NCBI RefSeq assembly: GCF_008763945.1
Contig: NZ_VTQH01000001.1
Span: forward strand, 1,178,110-1,242,109
DNA length: 64,000 nucleotides
From: Microbacterium testaceum StLB037
GTDB lineage: Bacteria; Actinomycetota; Actinomycetes; Actinomycetales; Microbacteriaceae
Direction: 5' to 3'
In this document: positions 50,764 to 59,091 of the stretch, piece by piece
How the letters are laid out: every line of letters starts with the position of its first letter
Position numbering within the stretch: the stretch's first letter is position 1
Made by a program: the position numbers and the translations under genes
The notes under the pieces: generated by a model
Database searches by the model: none
What the model was told of the DNA's origin: nothing
Seen by the model: the letters and a program-made list of their open reading frames with translations, nothing else

Positions 50764-52049
50764 CAGTCGATGAGGTCGTGACGAACGATCACCTGGTCGC
50801 GGGCGGGGCCCACGCCGATGACCGAGATGCGCGTGCCGCTCATCTTCTCGAGAGCGAGCACGTAGTCCTGGGCGTTCTGCGGCAGGTCCTCGAAGGTCCG
50901 CGCGGTCGAGATGTCCTCGCTCCAGCCCGGGTAGTACTCGAGGATCGGCTTCGCGTGGTGGAAGTCGGTCTGGTTCACGGGCAGGTCGTCGAACCGCTCG
51001 CCGTCGACGTCGTAGGCGACGCAGACCGGGATCTGCTCGAGGCCGCCGAGGATGTCGAGCTTGGTCAGCACGAGGTCGGTGATGCCGTTGATGCGCGTCG
51101 CGTACCGCGTGATCGGGGCGTCGTACCAGCCGACCCGGCGGGGGCGGCCCGTGGTGGTGCCGAACTCGAAGCCGCGCGAGCGCAGCCAGTCGCCGCTCTC
51201 ATCGAACAGCTCGGTGGGGAAGGGACCCGAACCGACGCGCGTCGTGTACGCCTTGACAATGCCGACGATCCGGTCGAGCCGGTTGGGGCCGACGCCCGAG
51301 CCCGTCGATGCGCCACCGGCGGTCGCCGACGACGACGTCACGAAGGGGTAGGTGCCGTGGTCGACGTCGAGCATGGTGGCCTGGCCGCCCTCGAAGACGA
51401 CGACGTCGCCCGCCTCGAGAGCGTCGTTCAGCAGGAGCGAGGTGTCGGCGACCATCGGGCGCACGCGCTCGGCGTACGAGAGCAGGTCGTCGACGATCTC
51501 GTCGGCCGTGATCGAGCGGCGGTTGAAGATCTTCACCAGCAGGTGGTTCTTCTGGTCGAGGGCGCCCTCGACCTTCTGGCGCAGGATGTTCTCGTCGAAG
51601 AGGTCCTGCACGCGGATGCCGACGCGGTTGATCTTGTCGGCGTAGGCCGGGCCGATGCCGCGACCGGTGGTGCCGATCATGCGCTTTCCGAGGAAGCGCT
51701 CGGTGACCTTGTCGAGCGTGCGGTGGTACTGCGTGATGATGTGCGCGTTGGCGCTGATCTTGAGGCGGCTCGTGTCGAGGCCGCGGGCGTTGAGGGCCTC
51801 GAGCTCGTTGAAGAGCACCTCGAGGTCGACCACGACGCCGTTGCCGATCACGGGCGTGACGCCCGGAGACAGGATGCCGCTGGGCAGCAGGTGAAGCGCG
51901 TACTTCTCGTCGCCGATGACGACGGTGTGCCCGGCGTTGTTGCCGCCGTTGAACTTCACCACCCAGTCGGTGCGCTCACCGAGCAAGTCGGTGGCCTTGC
52001 CCTTGCCTTCGTCGCCCCACTGGACGCCGACGATCACGATTCCGGGCAT
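50763..52049 (-). CDS. purA: PurA, adenylosuccinate synthetase
   Basis: PurA joins IMP and aspartate with GTP to form adenylosuccinate, the first step to AMP. The 428-residue protein shows the P-loop GDEGKGK (residues 12-18), [15 protein letters not shown] with the catalytic His, the signature GIGPAYADK, the switch segment [24 protein letters not shown] and [14 protein letters not shown] 52049 ([12 protein letters not shown]) has a GAGGAGCG site. The length is normal. Only the lactonase gene follows in the unit. Confidence 0.98.
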   Translation of the reverse strand: MPGIVIVGVQWGDEGKGKATDLLGERTDWVVKFNGGNNAGHTVVIGDEKYALHLLPSGILSPGVTPVIGNGVVVDLEVLFNELEALNARGLDTSRLKISANAHIITQYHRTLDKVTERFLGKRMIGTTGRGIGPAYADKINRVGIRVQDLFDENILRQKVEGALDQKNHLLVKIFNRRSITADEIVDDLLSYAERVRPMVADTSLLLNDALEAGDVVVFEGGQATMLDVDHGTYPFVTSSSATAGGASTGSGVGPNRLDRIVGIVKAYTTRVGSGPFPTELFDESGDWLRSRGFEFGTTTGRPRRVGWYDAPITRYATRINGITDLVLTKLDILGGLEQIPVCVAYDVDGERFDDLPVNQTDFHHAKPILEYYPGWSEDISTARTFEDLPQNAQDYVLALEKMSGTRISVIGVGPARDQVIVRHDLID

Positions 52050-52162
52050 GTGCGCTCCTCGCGTCTGATTCCGGCGGTACACCCCATCCTATCGAGCGGG
52101 TCCGACACGGCCCGTGCGCGCGTGATCGCTCGCGCTGGTCCGTGAAAACATGAGCCCAAGGC

Positions 52163-52179
52163 ATCATACGTAGTATGAT
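52163..52179. promoter_or_regulatory. GntR operator 1 (MDR-SDR-aldolase operon)
   Basis: ATCATACGTAGTATGAT is a perfect palindrome with 7-bp arms around GTA. TATGAT in its right arm can serve as a -10 box toward the dehydrogenase operon. It matches the sites at 56776 and 62336. Confidence 0.85.
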
Positions 52180-52493
52180 TGCGGCATCCACCGCTCGCGC
52201 TTTCCGCGCAGGACGAAGGGGACCCCGATGACGCGGCCGACCGACCTTCCTCGTATCGACGCCATCGATCCGGCGCACTCTCCGCTCGGAACCACGGGCG
52301 ACGACCGCGGCGGGATCGAGGCAACCGTCTTTCCTCCCATTCCCCGCCTGCTCGAGCGGACCGGGCGCCCACATCGACGACCGTGTCGCGGGGTCACGCA
52401 CTCTCCGGCGACGTACGCCACGACGACAGGGTCGTGATGGTGTCACCCCCATCGGACCCGAGGCCTTTTCATCCCACAACCCAAGGAGAAGCC
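52180..52493 (+). other. Long leader between operator 1 and the dehydrogenase gene
   Basis: If transcription starts near 52186, the mRNA has a ~300-base leader. It contains a 69-codon ATG frame (52228-52437; product starts MTRPTDLPRIDAIDPAHS) after AAGGGGACC, with unremarkable codon use, and no recognised riboswitch. The leader could hold a decayed gene or an unannotated regulatory RNA. Confidence 0.35.
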
Positions 52494-53516
52494 ATGCGCG
52501 CAGCCGCGTACACCGGCGACGGAGTCGTCTCCGTCACCGACGCCACCCCGACCGATCCCGGACCCGACGACGTCGTCATCGACGTCGCCTACGTGGGGGT
52601 GTGCGGCACCGACCTGCACATCATCCACGGCTCGATGGACGGCCGCGTCTCGCGCCCGCTCGTCTTCGGCCACGAGATGAGCGGCACGATCCGCGCGCTC
52701 GGGGCCGACGTCACGGGGTGGAACGTCGGTGACAGCGTCACCGTGATGCCCCTGGACTGGGACGGCACCTGCCCCGCGTGCCGCAACGGCAACCAGCACA
52801 TCTGCCAGAACCTGGACTTCATCGGCATCGACTCCCCCGGCGCCCTTCAGCAGACCTGGACCGTGCCGGCATCCACTCTCGTCCCGCTTCCGGCGAGCCT
52901 GTCGCTGCGCACCGCGGCCCTCATCGAGCCCGTCGCCGTGGCCGTGCACGACGTGCGCCGCTCCGAGCTGCGTGCGGGCGATCGCGCGGTCATCATCGGC
53001 GGGGGTCCGATCGGCGTGCTCATCGCCTCGGTCGCCCGCCAGGCCGGGGCCGAGATCGTGGTGCTCGAGCTGGATCCCGCCCGTCGCCTGATGATCGAAC
53101 AGCTGGGCTTCACCACTGTCGACCCGAGCGCCACGGACGCCACGGCATGGGTCGAGGAATGGACCGGCGGCGCCGGGGCCGACGTCGTCTTCGAGGTGTC
53201 GGGGGCCGCCGCCGCGGTGCGCTCGGCGACCACCTTCGCGCGCGTGCGCGGCACGATCGTCATCGTGGCGATCCACCCGATGCCGCGCGAGATCGACCTG
53301 CAGCGCGTCTTCTGGCGCGAGCTCCGCCTCCTCGGCGCGCGCGTCTATCAGCGCATCGACTTCGAGCGCGCCATCGAACTCCTGGACTCGGATGCCATCG
53401 ACGCCGAGGCGGTCATCACCTCGGTGTATCCATTGACCGGTGTCACCGACGCCCTGGCCGAGTTGCAGAGCGGGCGCGCCCTGAAGGTCCTCATCGACGT
53501 GCAGGCCGACGCATGA
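52494..53516 (+). CDS. Zn-dependent MDR alcohol/polyol dehydrogenase
   Basis: The 340-residue protein is a medium-chain dehydrogenase of the sorbitol/threonine/L-idonate type. The catalytic Zn ligands are Cys37 (VGVCGTDLHIIHG) and the GHE motif (VFGHEMSGTI). The structural-Zn loop is reduced, DGTCPACRNGNQHICQN, with Asp where the first Cys usually lies. The Rossmann motif is GGGPIGVLIA. It opens an operon of three ATGA-overlapping genes with an SDR and a KDPG-type aldolase. Its likely job is to oxidise a sugar acid or polyol at one carbon; an IdnD-like 5-dehydrogenase role is one option. ATG 52494 follows AAGGAGAAGCC. Confidence 0.9.
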   Translation: MRAAAYTGDGVVSVTDATPTDPGPDDVVIDVAYVGVCGTDLHIIHGSMDGRVSRPLVFGHEMSGTIRALGADVTGWNVGDSVTVMPLDWDGTCPACRNGNQHICQNLDFIGIDSPGALQQTWTVPASTLVPLPASLSLRTAALIEPVAVAVHDVRRSELRAGDRAVIIGGGPIGVLIASVARQAGAEIVVLELDPARRLMIEQLGFTTVDPSATDATAWVEEWTGGAGADVVFEVSGAAAAVRSATTFARVRGTIVIVAIHPMPREIDLQRVFWRELRLLGARVYQRIDFERAIELLDSDAIDAEAVITSVYPLTGVTDALAELQSGRALKVLIDVQADA

Positions 53517-54274
53517 ACGCCTCGCCGTTCGACCTGTCGGGTCGCACCTCCGTCGTCACCGGCGCTTCCCGGGGCATCGGCCTGAGCATGGCCGACGCCC
53601 TGGCCGCGGCCGGGGCCGACGTGATCGCCGTCGCATCCCGCCCCCTGCCCGAGGGCAGCGCCGTCGAGCAGGCCGTCACCGCGCACGGCCGCCGCTTCAC
53701 GGCCCGCCACGCCGACTTCTCGGACGTCGACGCCGTCGTCGCCCTCGGCGAGGAGCTCTCCGGTCTCGACGTCGACATCCTCGTGAACAACGCCGGCACG
53801 ATCGAACGCGCCCCGGCGGCCGAACATCCTCTCGACGCGTGGCGACGTGTCATCGACGTCGACCTCACCAGCCACTTCGCGCTCACGCAGAAGCTCGCAG
53901 GCCCCATGCTCGACCGCGGCGACGGGCGTGTCATCTTCACCGCGAGCCTGCTGAGCTTCCAGGGCGGCATCACCGTCCCCGGGTACGCGGCCGCGAAGTC
54001 GGGCATCGCCGGCCTCACGCGCGCGCTGAGCAACGAGTGGGTCGGTCGCGGGGTCACCGTGAACGCCATCGCGCCGGGCTACATCGCCACCGACAACACG
54101 CAGGCGCTGCAGGACGACCCCGACCGTTCGCGCAGCATCCTCGAGCGCATCCCGGCCGGGCGGTGGGGTCGCGCCGACGACCTGGGCGGGGCCACGGTCT
54201 TCCTCGCGTCGGCCGCGGCGGCCTACGTGTCGGGCATCGTCCTCCCCGTCGACGGCGGATGGCTCGCCCGATGA
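53513..54274 (+). CDS. SDR-family dehydrogenase (KduD/gluconate-5-dehydrogenase type)
   Basis: The 253-residue short-chain dehydrogenase has TGASRGIG (residues 16-23), NNAG, and the catalytic Tyr158-x3-Lys162 (PGYAAAKSG) with Ser in FTASLLS. The C-terminus YVSGIVLPVDGGWLAR is classical. The sequence is closest in style to 2-deoxy-D-gluconate 3-dehydrogenase and gluconate 5-dehydrogenase. The ATG overlaps the MDR stop, and its own stop overlaps the aldolase start. With the MDR enzyme it could epimerise a sugar acid by oxidation and reduction, or act on a 2-keto-3-deoxy acid. Confidence 0.9.
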   Translation: MNASPFDLSGRTSVVTGASRGIGLSMADALAAAGADVIAVASRPLPEGSAVEQAVTAHGRRFTARHADFSDVDAVVALGEELSGLDVDILVNNAGTIERAPAAEHPLDAWRRVIDVDLTSHFALTQKLAGPMLDRGDGRVIFTASLLSFQGGITVPGYAAAKSGIAGLTRALSNEWVGRGVTVNAIAPGYIATDNTQALQDDPDRSRSILERIPAGRWGRADDLGGATVFLASAAAAYVSGIVLPVDGGWLAR

Positions 54275-54918
54275 CGTCGGTGCTCGACGGTGTGCAGATC
54301 GTCACAGTGCTCACCGCCCCCTCCGTCTCTGCCGCGCTCGTCGCCGGGCACGCCCTCGAGCGCGCGGGGATCACCTGCGTCGAGGTCACTCTCCGCACGG
54401 ACGCGGGAAGGGATGCCATCGACGCCCTGTCCCATGAGACCGGTCTTATCATCGGCGCGGGCACGGTGCTCACCGCCGAGGAGGTCGCTACAGTGTCGGC
54501 CGCGGGAGCGCGTTTCGTGGTGAGCCCCGGGCTCGACGAGGAGGTCGTCGAAGCGACGAGGGCGGCGGGCCTGGCATCGCTGCCCGGGGTCGCCACGGCC
54601 TCCGAGCTCCAGCGAGCGCTGCGAATGGGCATCGACACCGTCAAGTTCTTCCCGGCCGATCGCCTGGGCGGGCTCGACACGATTCGCGCCCTCGCGGCCC
54701 CCTTCCCCCGCGTGCGGTTCGTTCCGAGCGGCGGAGTCGGCGACGGCAATGCGGCGGAGTACCTCCGGCATCCCTCCATCGCTTCCGTCAGCGGTTCGTG
54801 GGTCGCTCCCCCGTCGGCAGTGGCCGCAGAGGACGCGGGGGCGATCGAGAAGGCCGCGTCCGCCGCCGTCTCCGCGCTCGTGGCGGCGGGGATCACGGCG
54901 CCCGGCCGCGTCGGGTAG
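54271..54918 (+). CDS. eda: 2-keto-3-deoxy-6-phosphogluconate-type aldolase
   Basis: The 215-residue class I aldolase of the KHG/KDPG family splits a 2-keto-3-deoxy sugar phosphate into pyruvate and a C3 unit. Catalytic Lys125 (DTVKFFPAD) forms the Schiff base and Glu38 (CVEVTLRT) is the base. GAGTVL, PGVATASELQRAL and FVPSGGVGDGNAAEYL are the other family landmarks. The gene begins in an ATGA overlap with the SDR gene and ends three bases from the converging lactonase-type gene. Its presence with the PfkB kinase at 62405 suggests a phosphorylated intermediate. Confidence 0.93.
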   Translation: MTSVLDGVQIVTVLTAPSVSAALVAGHALERAGITCVEVTLRTDAGRDAIDALSHETGLIIGAGTVLTAEEVATVSAAGARFVVSPGLDEEVVEATRAAGLASLPGVATASELQRALRMGIDTVKFFPADRLGGLDTIRALAAPFPRVRFVPSGGVGDGNAAEYLRHPSIASVSGSWVAPPSAVAAEDAGAIEKAASAAVSALVAAGITAPGRVG

Positions 54919-54921
54919 CGC

Positions 54922-55767
54922 TCAGAGTCCGTAGACGCGCGCCGCCGTTGCACCGAGCACGGCGGCGCGCTCGTCTTCGCCGAGCGACGAGATCGCCTCG
55001 GCGATCGCGCTCGAGGCGCGCTCGTAGCCGCCCGCGAGGATGACGACCGGCCAGTCCCCGCCGTACATCAGCCGGTCCGGGCCGAAGACGTCGAGCGCGT
55101 CGTCGATGAACGGCTCGATCTGGGCGGGTGTCCACGCATCGAGCGGCCCCACCGACGACGACAGACCCGACAGCTTGGCGACGCTCCGCTCGTCGGCGGC
55201 GACATCGGCGAGGGCCGCCCGCCACTCCCGTCGCCCCTGGGCGGACCCACCCACCGGCGGCTTGCCGAGGTGGTCGAGCACGATCCGGAGGTCCGCGACA
55301 CGATCACGGAGCCGGACGATGTCGGAGAGCTCGTCGTGCGCCGACGTGACGACGTCGAGGGGCAGACCCGCGCGCGCGACCTGCGCGACGTTCTCGACCT
55401 GGTGATCGCCGAGGATCCACCCGCGCGAGCCCTTCACGTGCATGAGGTTGCGCAGGCCCACGATCGCGGGCTTCCGGCGCAACGCCCCGAACTGCTCCGC
55501 GAAGGCGTCCGGCCGAGCCCCCAGGTCGGCCCACCCCACGACCCCGCGCACGCGCGGGTCGCGGCGCGCCTGGTCGAGCATGTTGTCGGTGTCGGCCGCG
55601 GTGTCGGCGGCTTGGACGAGCACGACGCCCTCGATGCCGTGCGCATCTAGCGTCGGCCCCAGGTCCGCGACCGCCATCGTGCGATGGATCTGCGGCACCG
55701 AGGCATCCGGCCAGTCGTAGGGGGCTCGTTCGAGATCCCAGACGTGGACGTGGGAGTCGATGATCAT
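54922..55767 (-). CDS. Amidohydrolase-2 family sugar lactonase (L-fuconolactonase type)
   Basis: The 281-residue TIM-barrel hydrolase matches the amidohydrolase family 2 group that includes L-fucono- and L-rhamnono-lactonases. The N-terminus MIIDSHVHVWDL carries the HxH metal motif, GIEGVVLVQAADTAADT and RGVVGWADLG follow, LRIVLDHLGKPPVGG holds a catalytic His/Asp region, and DVFGPDRLMYGGDWPVVIL the last acidic residue. It would open the lactone made by the aldo/keto reductase encoded just upstream, whose stop overlaps its ATG. Confidence 0.9.
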   Translation of the reverse strand: MIIDSHVHVWDLERAPYDWPDASVPQIHRTMAVADLGPTLDAHGIEGVVLVQAADTAADTDNMLDQARRDPRVRGVVGWADLGARPDAFAEQFGALRRKPAIVGLRNLMHVKGSRGWILGDHQVENVAQVARAGLPLDVVTSAHDELSDIVRLRDRVADLRIVLDHLGKPPVGGSAQGRREWRAALADVAADERSVAKLSGLSSSVGPLDAWTPAQIEPFIDDALDVFGPDRLMYGGDWPVVILAGGYERASSAIAEAISSLGEDERAAVLGATAARVYGL

Positions 55768-56753
55768 CGTCCGGCGGCCTCGGTCGCAGCGGCGAGCGCG
55801 GCGGCCCGTGCGTCCAGGCGCTCCCAGAGTTCCCCGGGGATCTCAGCCTCGACCCGGTCGACCCCGCTGACGATGTGATCGACGGTCCTGGCCCCGAGGA
55901 CGACGGAACGCACGGCGGGGTGGCGCAGCGCGAACTGCACGGCCGCATCGGGGAGGGCGACCCCGTACTCGCGGCACAGGTCCGCCATGTCGCGCGCTCC
56001 CTCGATGAGCGTCTGCGGCGCTTGCGCGTAGTTGAAGCGCGCGTCCTCCGGGACGACCGAAGAGCTGAGCAGGCCGGAGTTGTACACGCCGGCGGCCACC
56101 ACGGCGACGTCGTACTCCAGAGCCAATGGGAGAAGCTCGCGTTCCGCGGTGCGGTCTAGGAGCGTGTAGCGCCCCGCGATCATCACGATGTCGATGTCAC
56201 ACTGCCGGATGAATGCGGCGGGCATCTCGGCCTGGTTCATCCCGACGCCGATCGCACCGACGACGCCCTCGTCGCGCAGTTCCCGGAGGGCCTCGATGCC
56301 CGTGGTCGACGCGGCCTTCCAGTGCTCGTCGGGGTCGTGGAGGTAGGCGATGTCGATCCGGTCGACACCGAGCCGCTCGAGACTCTCGTCGATCGATCGC
56401 CGGATTCCGTCGCGGCTGAAGTCCCACACGCGCTTCGTCGCCGCGGGGACGATGAAGCCGTCGTCGTCGAGCGCGCCCCGCCCGGCGGGATTGTCGACCA
56501 GCAGCCGACCGGCCTTGGTCGACAGGACGTACTCGTTGCGCGGCCGGTTCCGCAGGACGGCACCCATACGGCGCTCCGAGAGCCCCAGCCCATAGTGCGG
56601 GGCGGTGTCGAAGTACCGGATGCCGCGCTCCCACGCCGCGTCGACGGCTGCGGCCGTCTCTTCGTCGGTCGTCTCGCGGAAGAGGTTGCCGAACTGCGCT
56701 CCCCCGACGCCGAGAGGGGTCAAAGGCAGGCGCGAGAGACGGGTCGCGGTCAT
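55764..56753 (-). CDS. Aldo/keto reductase, aldose 1-dehydrogenase type
   Basis: The 329-residue protein is an AKR of the D-threo-aldose/L-fucose 1-dehydrogenase group. GIRYFDTAPHYGLGLSERRMG contains the catalytic Asp and Tyr, STKAGRLL the Lys, and YLHDPDEHW the His region. FALRHPAVRSVVLGARTVDHI binds the nicotinamide cofactor. It should oxidise an aldose to its lactone. ATG 56753 has GGGAG upstream; an ATG at 56780 inside the operator is rejected. It shares the operator interval with the divergent mutarotase gene. Confidence 0.92.
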   Translation of the reverse strand: MTATRLSRLPLTPLGVGGAQFGNLFRETTDEETAAAVDAAWERGIRYFDTAPHYGLGLSERRMGAVLRNRPRNEYVLSTKAGRLLVDNPAGRGALDDDGFIVPAATKRVWDFSRDGIRRSIDESLERLGVDRIDIAYLHDPDEHWKAASTTGIEALRELRDEGVVGAIGVGMNQAEMPAAFIRQCDIDIVMIAGRYTLLDRTAERELLPLALEYDVAVVAAGVYNSGLLSSSVVPEDARFNYAQAPQTLIEGARDMADLCREYGVALPDAAVQFALRHPAVRSVVLGARTVDHIVSGVDRVEAEIPGELWERLDARAAALAAATEAAGR

Positions 56754-56775
56754 GGAAACTCCCTTGTTCGATAAA

Positions 56776-56792
56776 ATCATACGTAGTATGTC
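56776..56792. promoter_or_regulatory. GntR operator 2 (between aldo/keto reductase and mutarotase)
   Basis: ATCATACGTAGTATGTC matches operator 1 at 15 of 17 positions. It overlaps TAGTAT (56784-56789), a -10-like box seven bases before ATG 56797, and lies 22 bp from the divergent reductase start. Confidence 0.85.
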
Positions 56793-57126
56793 TGCTATGG
56801 CAAAGGTGCAGCGTTGCAGTTCGGTGATCGGTCTTCGCGAGTCGGCGATCGATGAGTACGAAAGACATCACCGAGAGGTGTGGCCCGAGGTCCTCGCCGC
56901 GATCTCGGCCGCCGGCATCCGGAACTACTCCATCTACCGATACGGCACCCTGCTGTTCTCGTACTGGGAATACGAGGGAGACGATTACGAGGGCGACCTC
57001 GCGGCGATCGATCAGGTTCCCGCGTGCGTGCGCTGGAACGATCTGATGGCGACGCTCCAGGTTCCCGTCGACGGAGCGCGGCCTCGAGCGTGGCTTCCGG
57101 TACCCGAGGTCTTCCACCTCGACTGA
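56788..57126 (+). CDS. RhaM/FucU-like sugar mutarotase (L-rhamnose mutarotase family)
   Basis: The 112-residue dimeric alpha/beta-barrel-type protein interconverts anomers of a sugar before its oxidation. It shows the RhaM pattern: SAIDEYERHHREVWPEVLAAISAAGIRNYSIYRYGTLLFSYWEYEGDDYEGDL, with the catalytic His in RHH and the WPE motif. Two starts are possible. ATG 56788 lies within the operator. ATG 56797 sits seven bases after TAGTAT and may be the leaderless start, giving MAKVQRCSS. It ends one base from the converging regulator gene. Confidence 0.88.
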   Translation: MSAMAKVQRCSSVIGLRESAIDEYERHHREVWPEVLAAISAAGIRNYSIYRYGTLLFSYWEYEGDDYEGDLAAIDQVPACVRWNDLMATLQVPVDGARPRAWLPVPEVFHLD

Positions 57127-57127
57127 C

Positions 57128-57895
57128 TCAGGGGTGGAGGTGGTGATCGCCGTCGGGGAGTCGGCGACGACGCCAGGAGCCGAGGATGTGCTCCTCCATC
57201 GCGACTCGAGCGGCGGTGGCGTCTCCCGCCTCCATAGCGGCGAAGACCCGCTCGTGCTCCGCCAGCGTGCGCTCGACAGCGTCTTCGGGGTTGTTCCCCT
57301 CCCAGCGGAGCGATTGCCGGGGTCGCACGAAGAACGAACGCGCGATGGTCGCCGCGATGCGGTTCCGGCTGGCGGACATCGTGGCGAGATGGAAGTCCTT
57401 ATCGGCCTCGAGGAAAGCCGGGTTGTCGTCCTGCAGCCGACGCATGTCTTCGAGGTGACCGCGGATCACGAGCAGGGAATCCGCGTTCCCGCTGCTGGCG
57501 ACTTCGCTCGCCATCACGCCCTCGAGGGCCGCCCGCACCACGCTCACCTCGTCGAGCACGCCCAGGGATTCGTCGTGCCGCACCAACGCGTCGAAGACAT
57601 CGGGGTCGAGGACGTTCCAGTCGTTGAAGTGACGCACCTGGGTGCCGCGCCCCTGAGCCACGACGACCAGGCCCTTCTCCTGAATGCGCTTGATGCACTC
57701 GCGGATGACCGTGCGACTGACGCCGAATTCGTCGCAGAGCGCTTGCTCGGGGGGAAGGAACTCGCCCACCGCCACTGTGCCTGTGACGATCATCTCGACC
57801 ATCTCTTCGAGAACACGCACGCCGATGCGATCGATCTGGCCCCGCTTCGGATTCGCAAGCTGCGCATCGAAGGGGGCGGAGGGCATGATGAGCAC
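57128..57895 (-). CDS. GntR-family (FadR subfamily) transcriptional regulator of the island
   Basis: The 255-residue regulator has an N-terminal winged helix (RVLEEMVEMIVTGTVAVGEFLPPEQALCDEFGVSRTVIRECIKRIQEKGLVVVAQGRGTQV) and a C-terminal all-helical FCD ligand domain with metal-binding-type residues (DKDFHLATMSASRN, EHERVFAAMEAGD). FadR-type proteins repress sugar-acid catabolic genes until an intermediate binds. It is the only regulator gene near three matching palindromes, so it is their probable ligand. The GTG at 57895 is preferred because GGAG lies four bases upstream; ATG 57886 is the alternative. It follows the dehydratase gene by one base. Confidence 0.92.
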   Translation of the reverse strand: MLIMPSAPFDAQLANPKRGQIDRIGVRVLEEMVEMIVTGTVAVGEFLPPEQALCDEFGVSRTVIRECIKRIQEKGLVVVAQGRGTQVRHFNDWNVLDPDVFDALVRHDESLGVLDEVSVVRAALEGVMASEVASSGNADSLLVIRGHLEDMRRLQDDNPAFLEADKDFHLATMSASRNRIAATIARSFFVRPRQSLRWEGNNPEDAVERTLAEHERVFAAMEAGDATAARVAMEEHILGSWRRRRLPDGDHHLHP

Positions 57896-57896
57896 T

Positions 57897-59060
57897 TTAC
57901 TCCGGCGCCGTCTCCCGGGGCGGGAGGCGCACACCCAGTTCCAGCCCCGCTCGACTGCTGCGCACGTGCGGCCCACCGGCCCCGCCCCACACGAAGTTCG
58001 TCGTCCCGTCGAGGACCGACGAGTCCAATGCGACTCCGCCACCGGGCCGGTCACCCAGGACCAGACCGCCGTCGGCAATCTCGAAGTCGACGCTCACGCC
58101 GTCCGGAACCCGCGGTGACGTCACCTCCGTGAGGAGATGGTTGGGCAGAGCCGTCGCGACACTCGCCACCGCGTAGTTGGACGTCATCCCGATGGGGCTC
58201 ACCGGCAGATCACGCGCGTGGGCGGCGATCGCCACACGCAGTGCGTGCGTGACGCCCCACACCGCCGAAGACTGGACGATGTCGACCGCCTGCGCGTCGA
58301 AGAGCTGCCGATACTGCTCGAGCCCGGTGAGGTTCTCACCGGTCGCCACCGCCGGGGCGATGGTGTCGCGCAGACGACGCAGACCCTGGGCGTCCCATCG
58401 ACGCAACGGCTCCTCGATCCACGAGAGCTCGACGGTCTCTTCGAGGTGCCGGATATACCGCACGGCCTGCGGCAGGTTCCACGATTCATTCGCGTCGAGC
58501 ATGAGCAGCGGCTCATCGGTCGTCCGCCCCAGGATGTCGCGCACGAGGGCGAGACGGTCGGCGTCATGGGCGACGTCGCGCCCACCTTTGAGCTTCGCGG
58601 ACGTGAAGCCGCGCTCGCTCATGTCGAGGTAGTAGGCGTCGAGCCCCTCTGAGGTCAGGGCGATGTCCAGCCCCGAGGCGTACCCCGGAACGAAACGGTC
58701 GCGCCCACCCAACAGACGCCAGAGAGGCTGGTCGGCCGCCTTCGCCTTGATGTCCCAGAAGGCCGAGTCGAGCGCGCCGATACCGCCGAAGACCGCCCCA
58801 CCGTGACCGTTCTTGAACATGCGCGAGATCATCCGGTCGTACAGCGACGACGTCGCACGAGGATCCTCGCCCTCGACGGCCTCGAAGAGCTGGGGGATGC
58901 CGTCGTGCATACCCATTCCGATGCCCTCGATGCCTTCGTCGGTCTCGACGACGACGATCGGCAGAGCCGTCCGACCGGACTCGATGAAGCCGTTGACGTC
59001 GCCGACCGGGCGACCCCAGTCGAGGGTGGTGTTGATGAGCCGATAGCCGGTGATCTTCAT
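57897..59060 (-). CDS. Enolase-superfamily sugar-acid dehydratase (mandelate racemase-like)
   Basis: The 387-residue protein has the capping domain and (beta/alpha)7-beta barrel of mandelate-racemase-like acid-sugar dehydratases. Metal ligands are visible: Asp in LMLDANESWNL, Glu in ELSWIEEPLRRWD and Glu in VATGENLTGLEQY. The K-x-K base pair is SAKLKGGRD. The second half reads VDIVQSSAVWGVTHALRVA and LPVSPIGMTSNYAVAS; I cannot place the usual His of the His-Asp dyad with confidence. It should form a 2-keto-3-deoxy acid from the aldonate produced by the reductase and lactonase. It lies between the importer and the regulator genes. Confidence 0.88.
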   Translation of the reverse strand: MKITGYRLINTTLDWGRPVGDVNGFIESGRTALPIVVVETDEGIEGIGMGMHDGIPQLFEAVEGEDPRATSSLYDRMISRMFKNGHGGAVFGGIGALDSAFWDIKAKAADQPLWRLLGGRDRFVPGYASGLDIALTSEGLDAYYLDMSERGFTSAKLKGGRDVAHDADRLALVRDILGRTTDEPLLMLDANESWNLPQAVRYIRHLEETVELSWIEEPLRRWDAQGLRRLRDTIAPAVATGENLTGLEQYRQLFDAQAVDIVQSSAVWGVTHALRVAIAAHARDLPVSPIGMTSNYAVASVATALPNHLLTEVTSPRVPDGVSVDFEIADGGLVLGDRPGGGVALDSSVLDGTTNFVWGGAGGPHVRSSRAGLELGVRLPPRETAPE

Positions 59061-59091
59061 GGCTGTGCTTCTTTCATCCCGCGCTGCGGGG

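Noticed and set aside
52228..52437. 69-codon frame in the leader of the dehydrogenase operon
   Set aside because: No family and weak coding character; kept only as a possibility within the leader entry.
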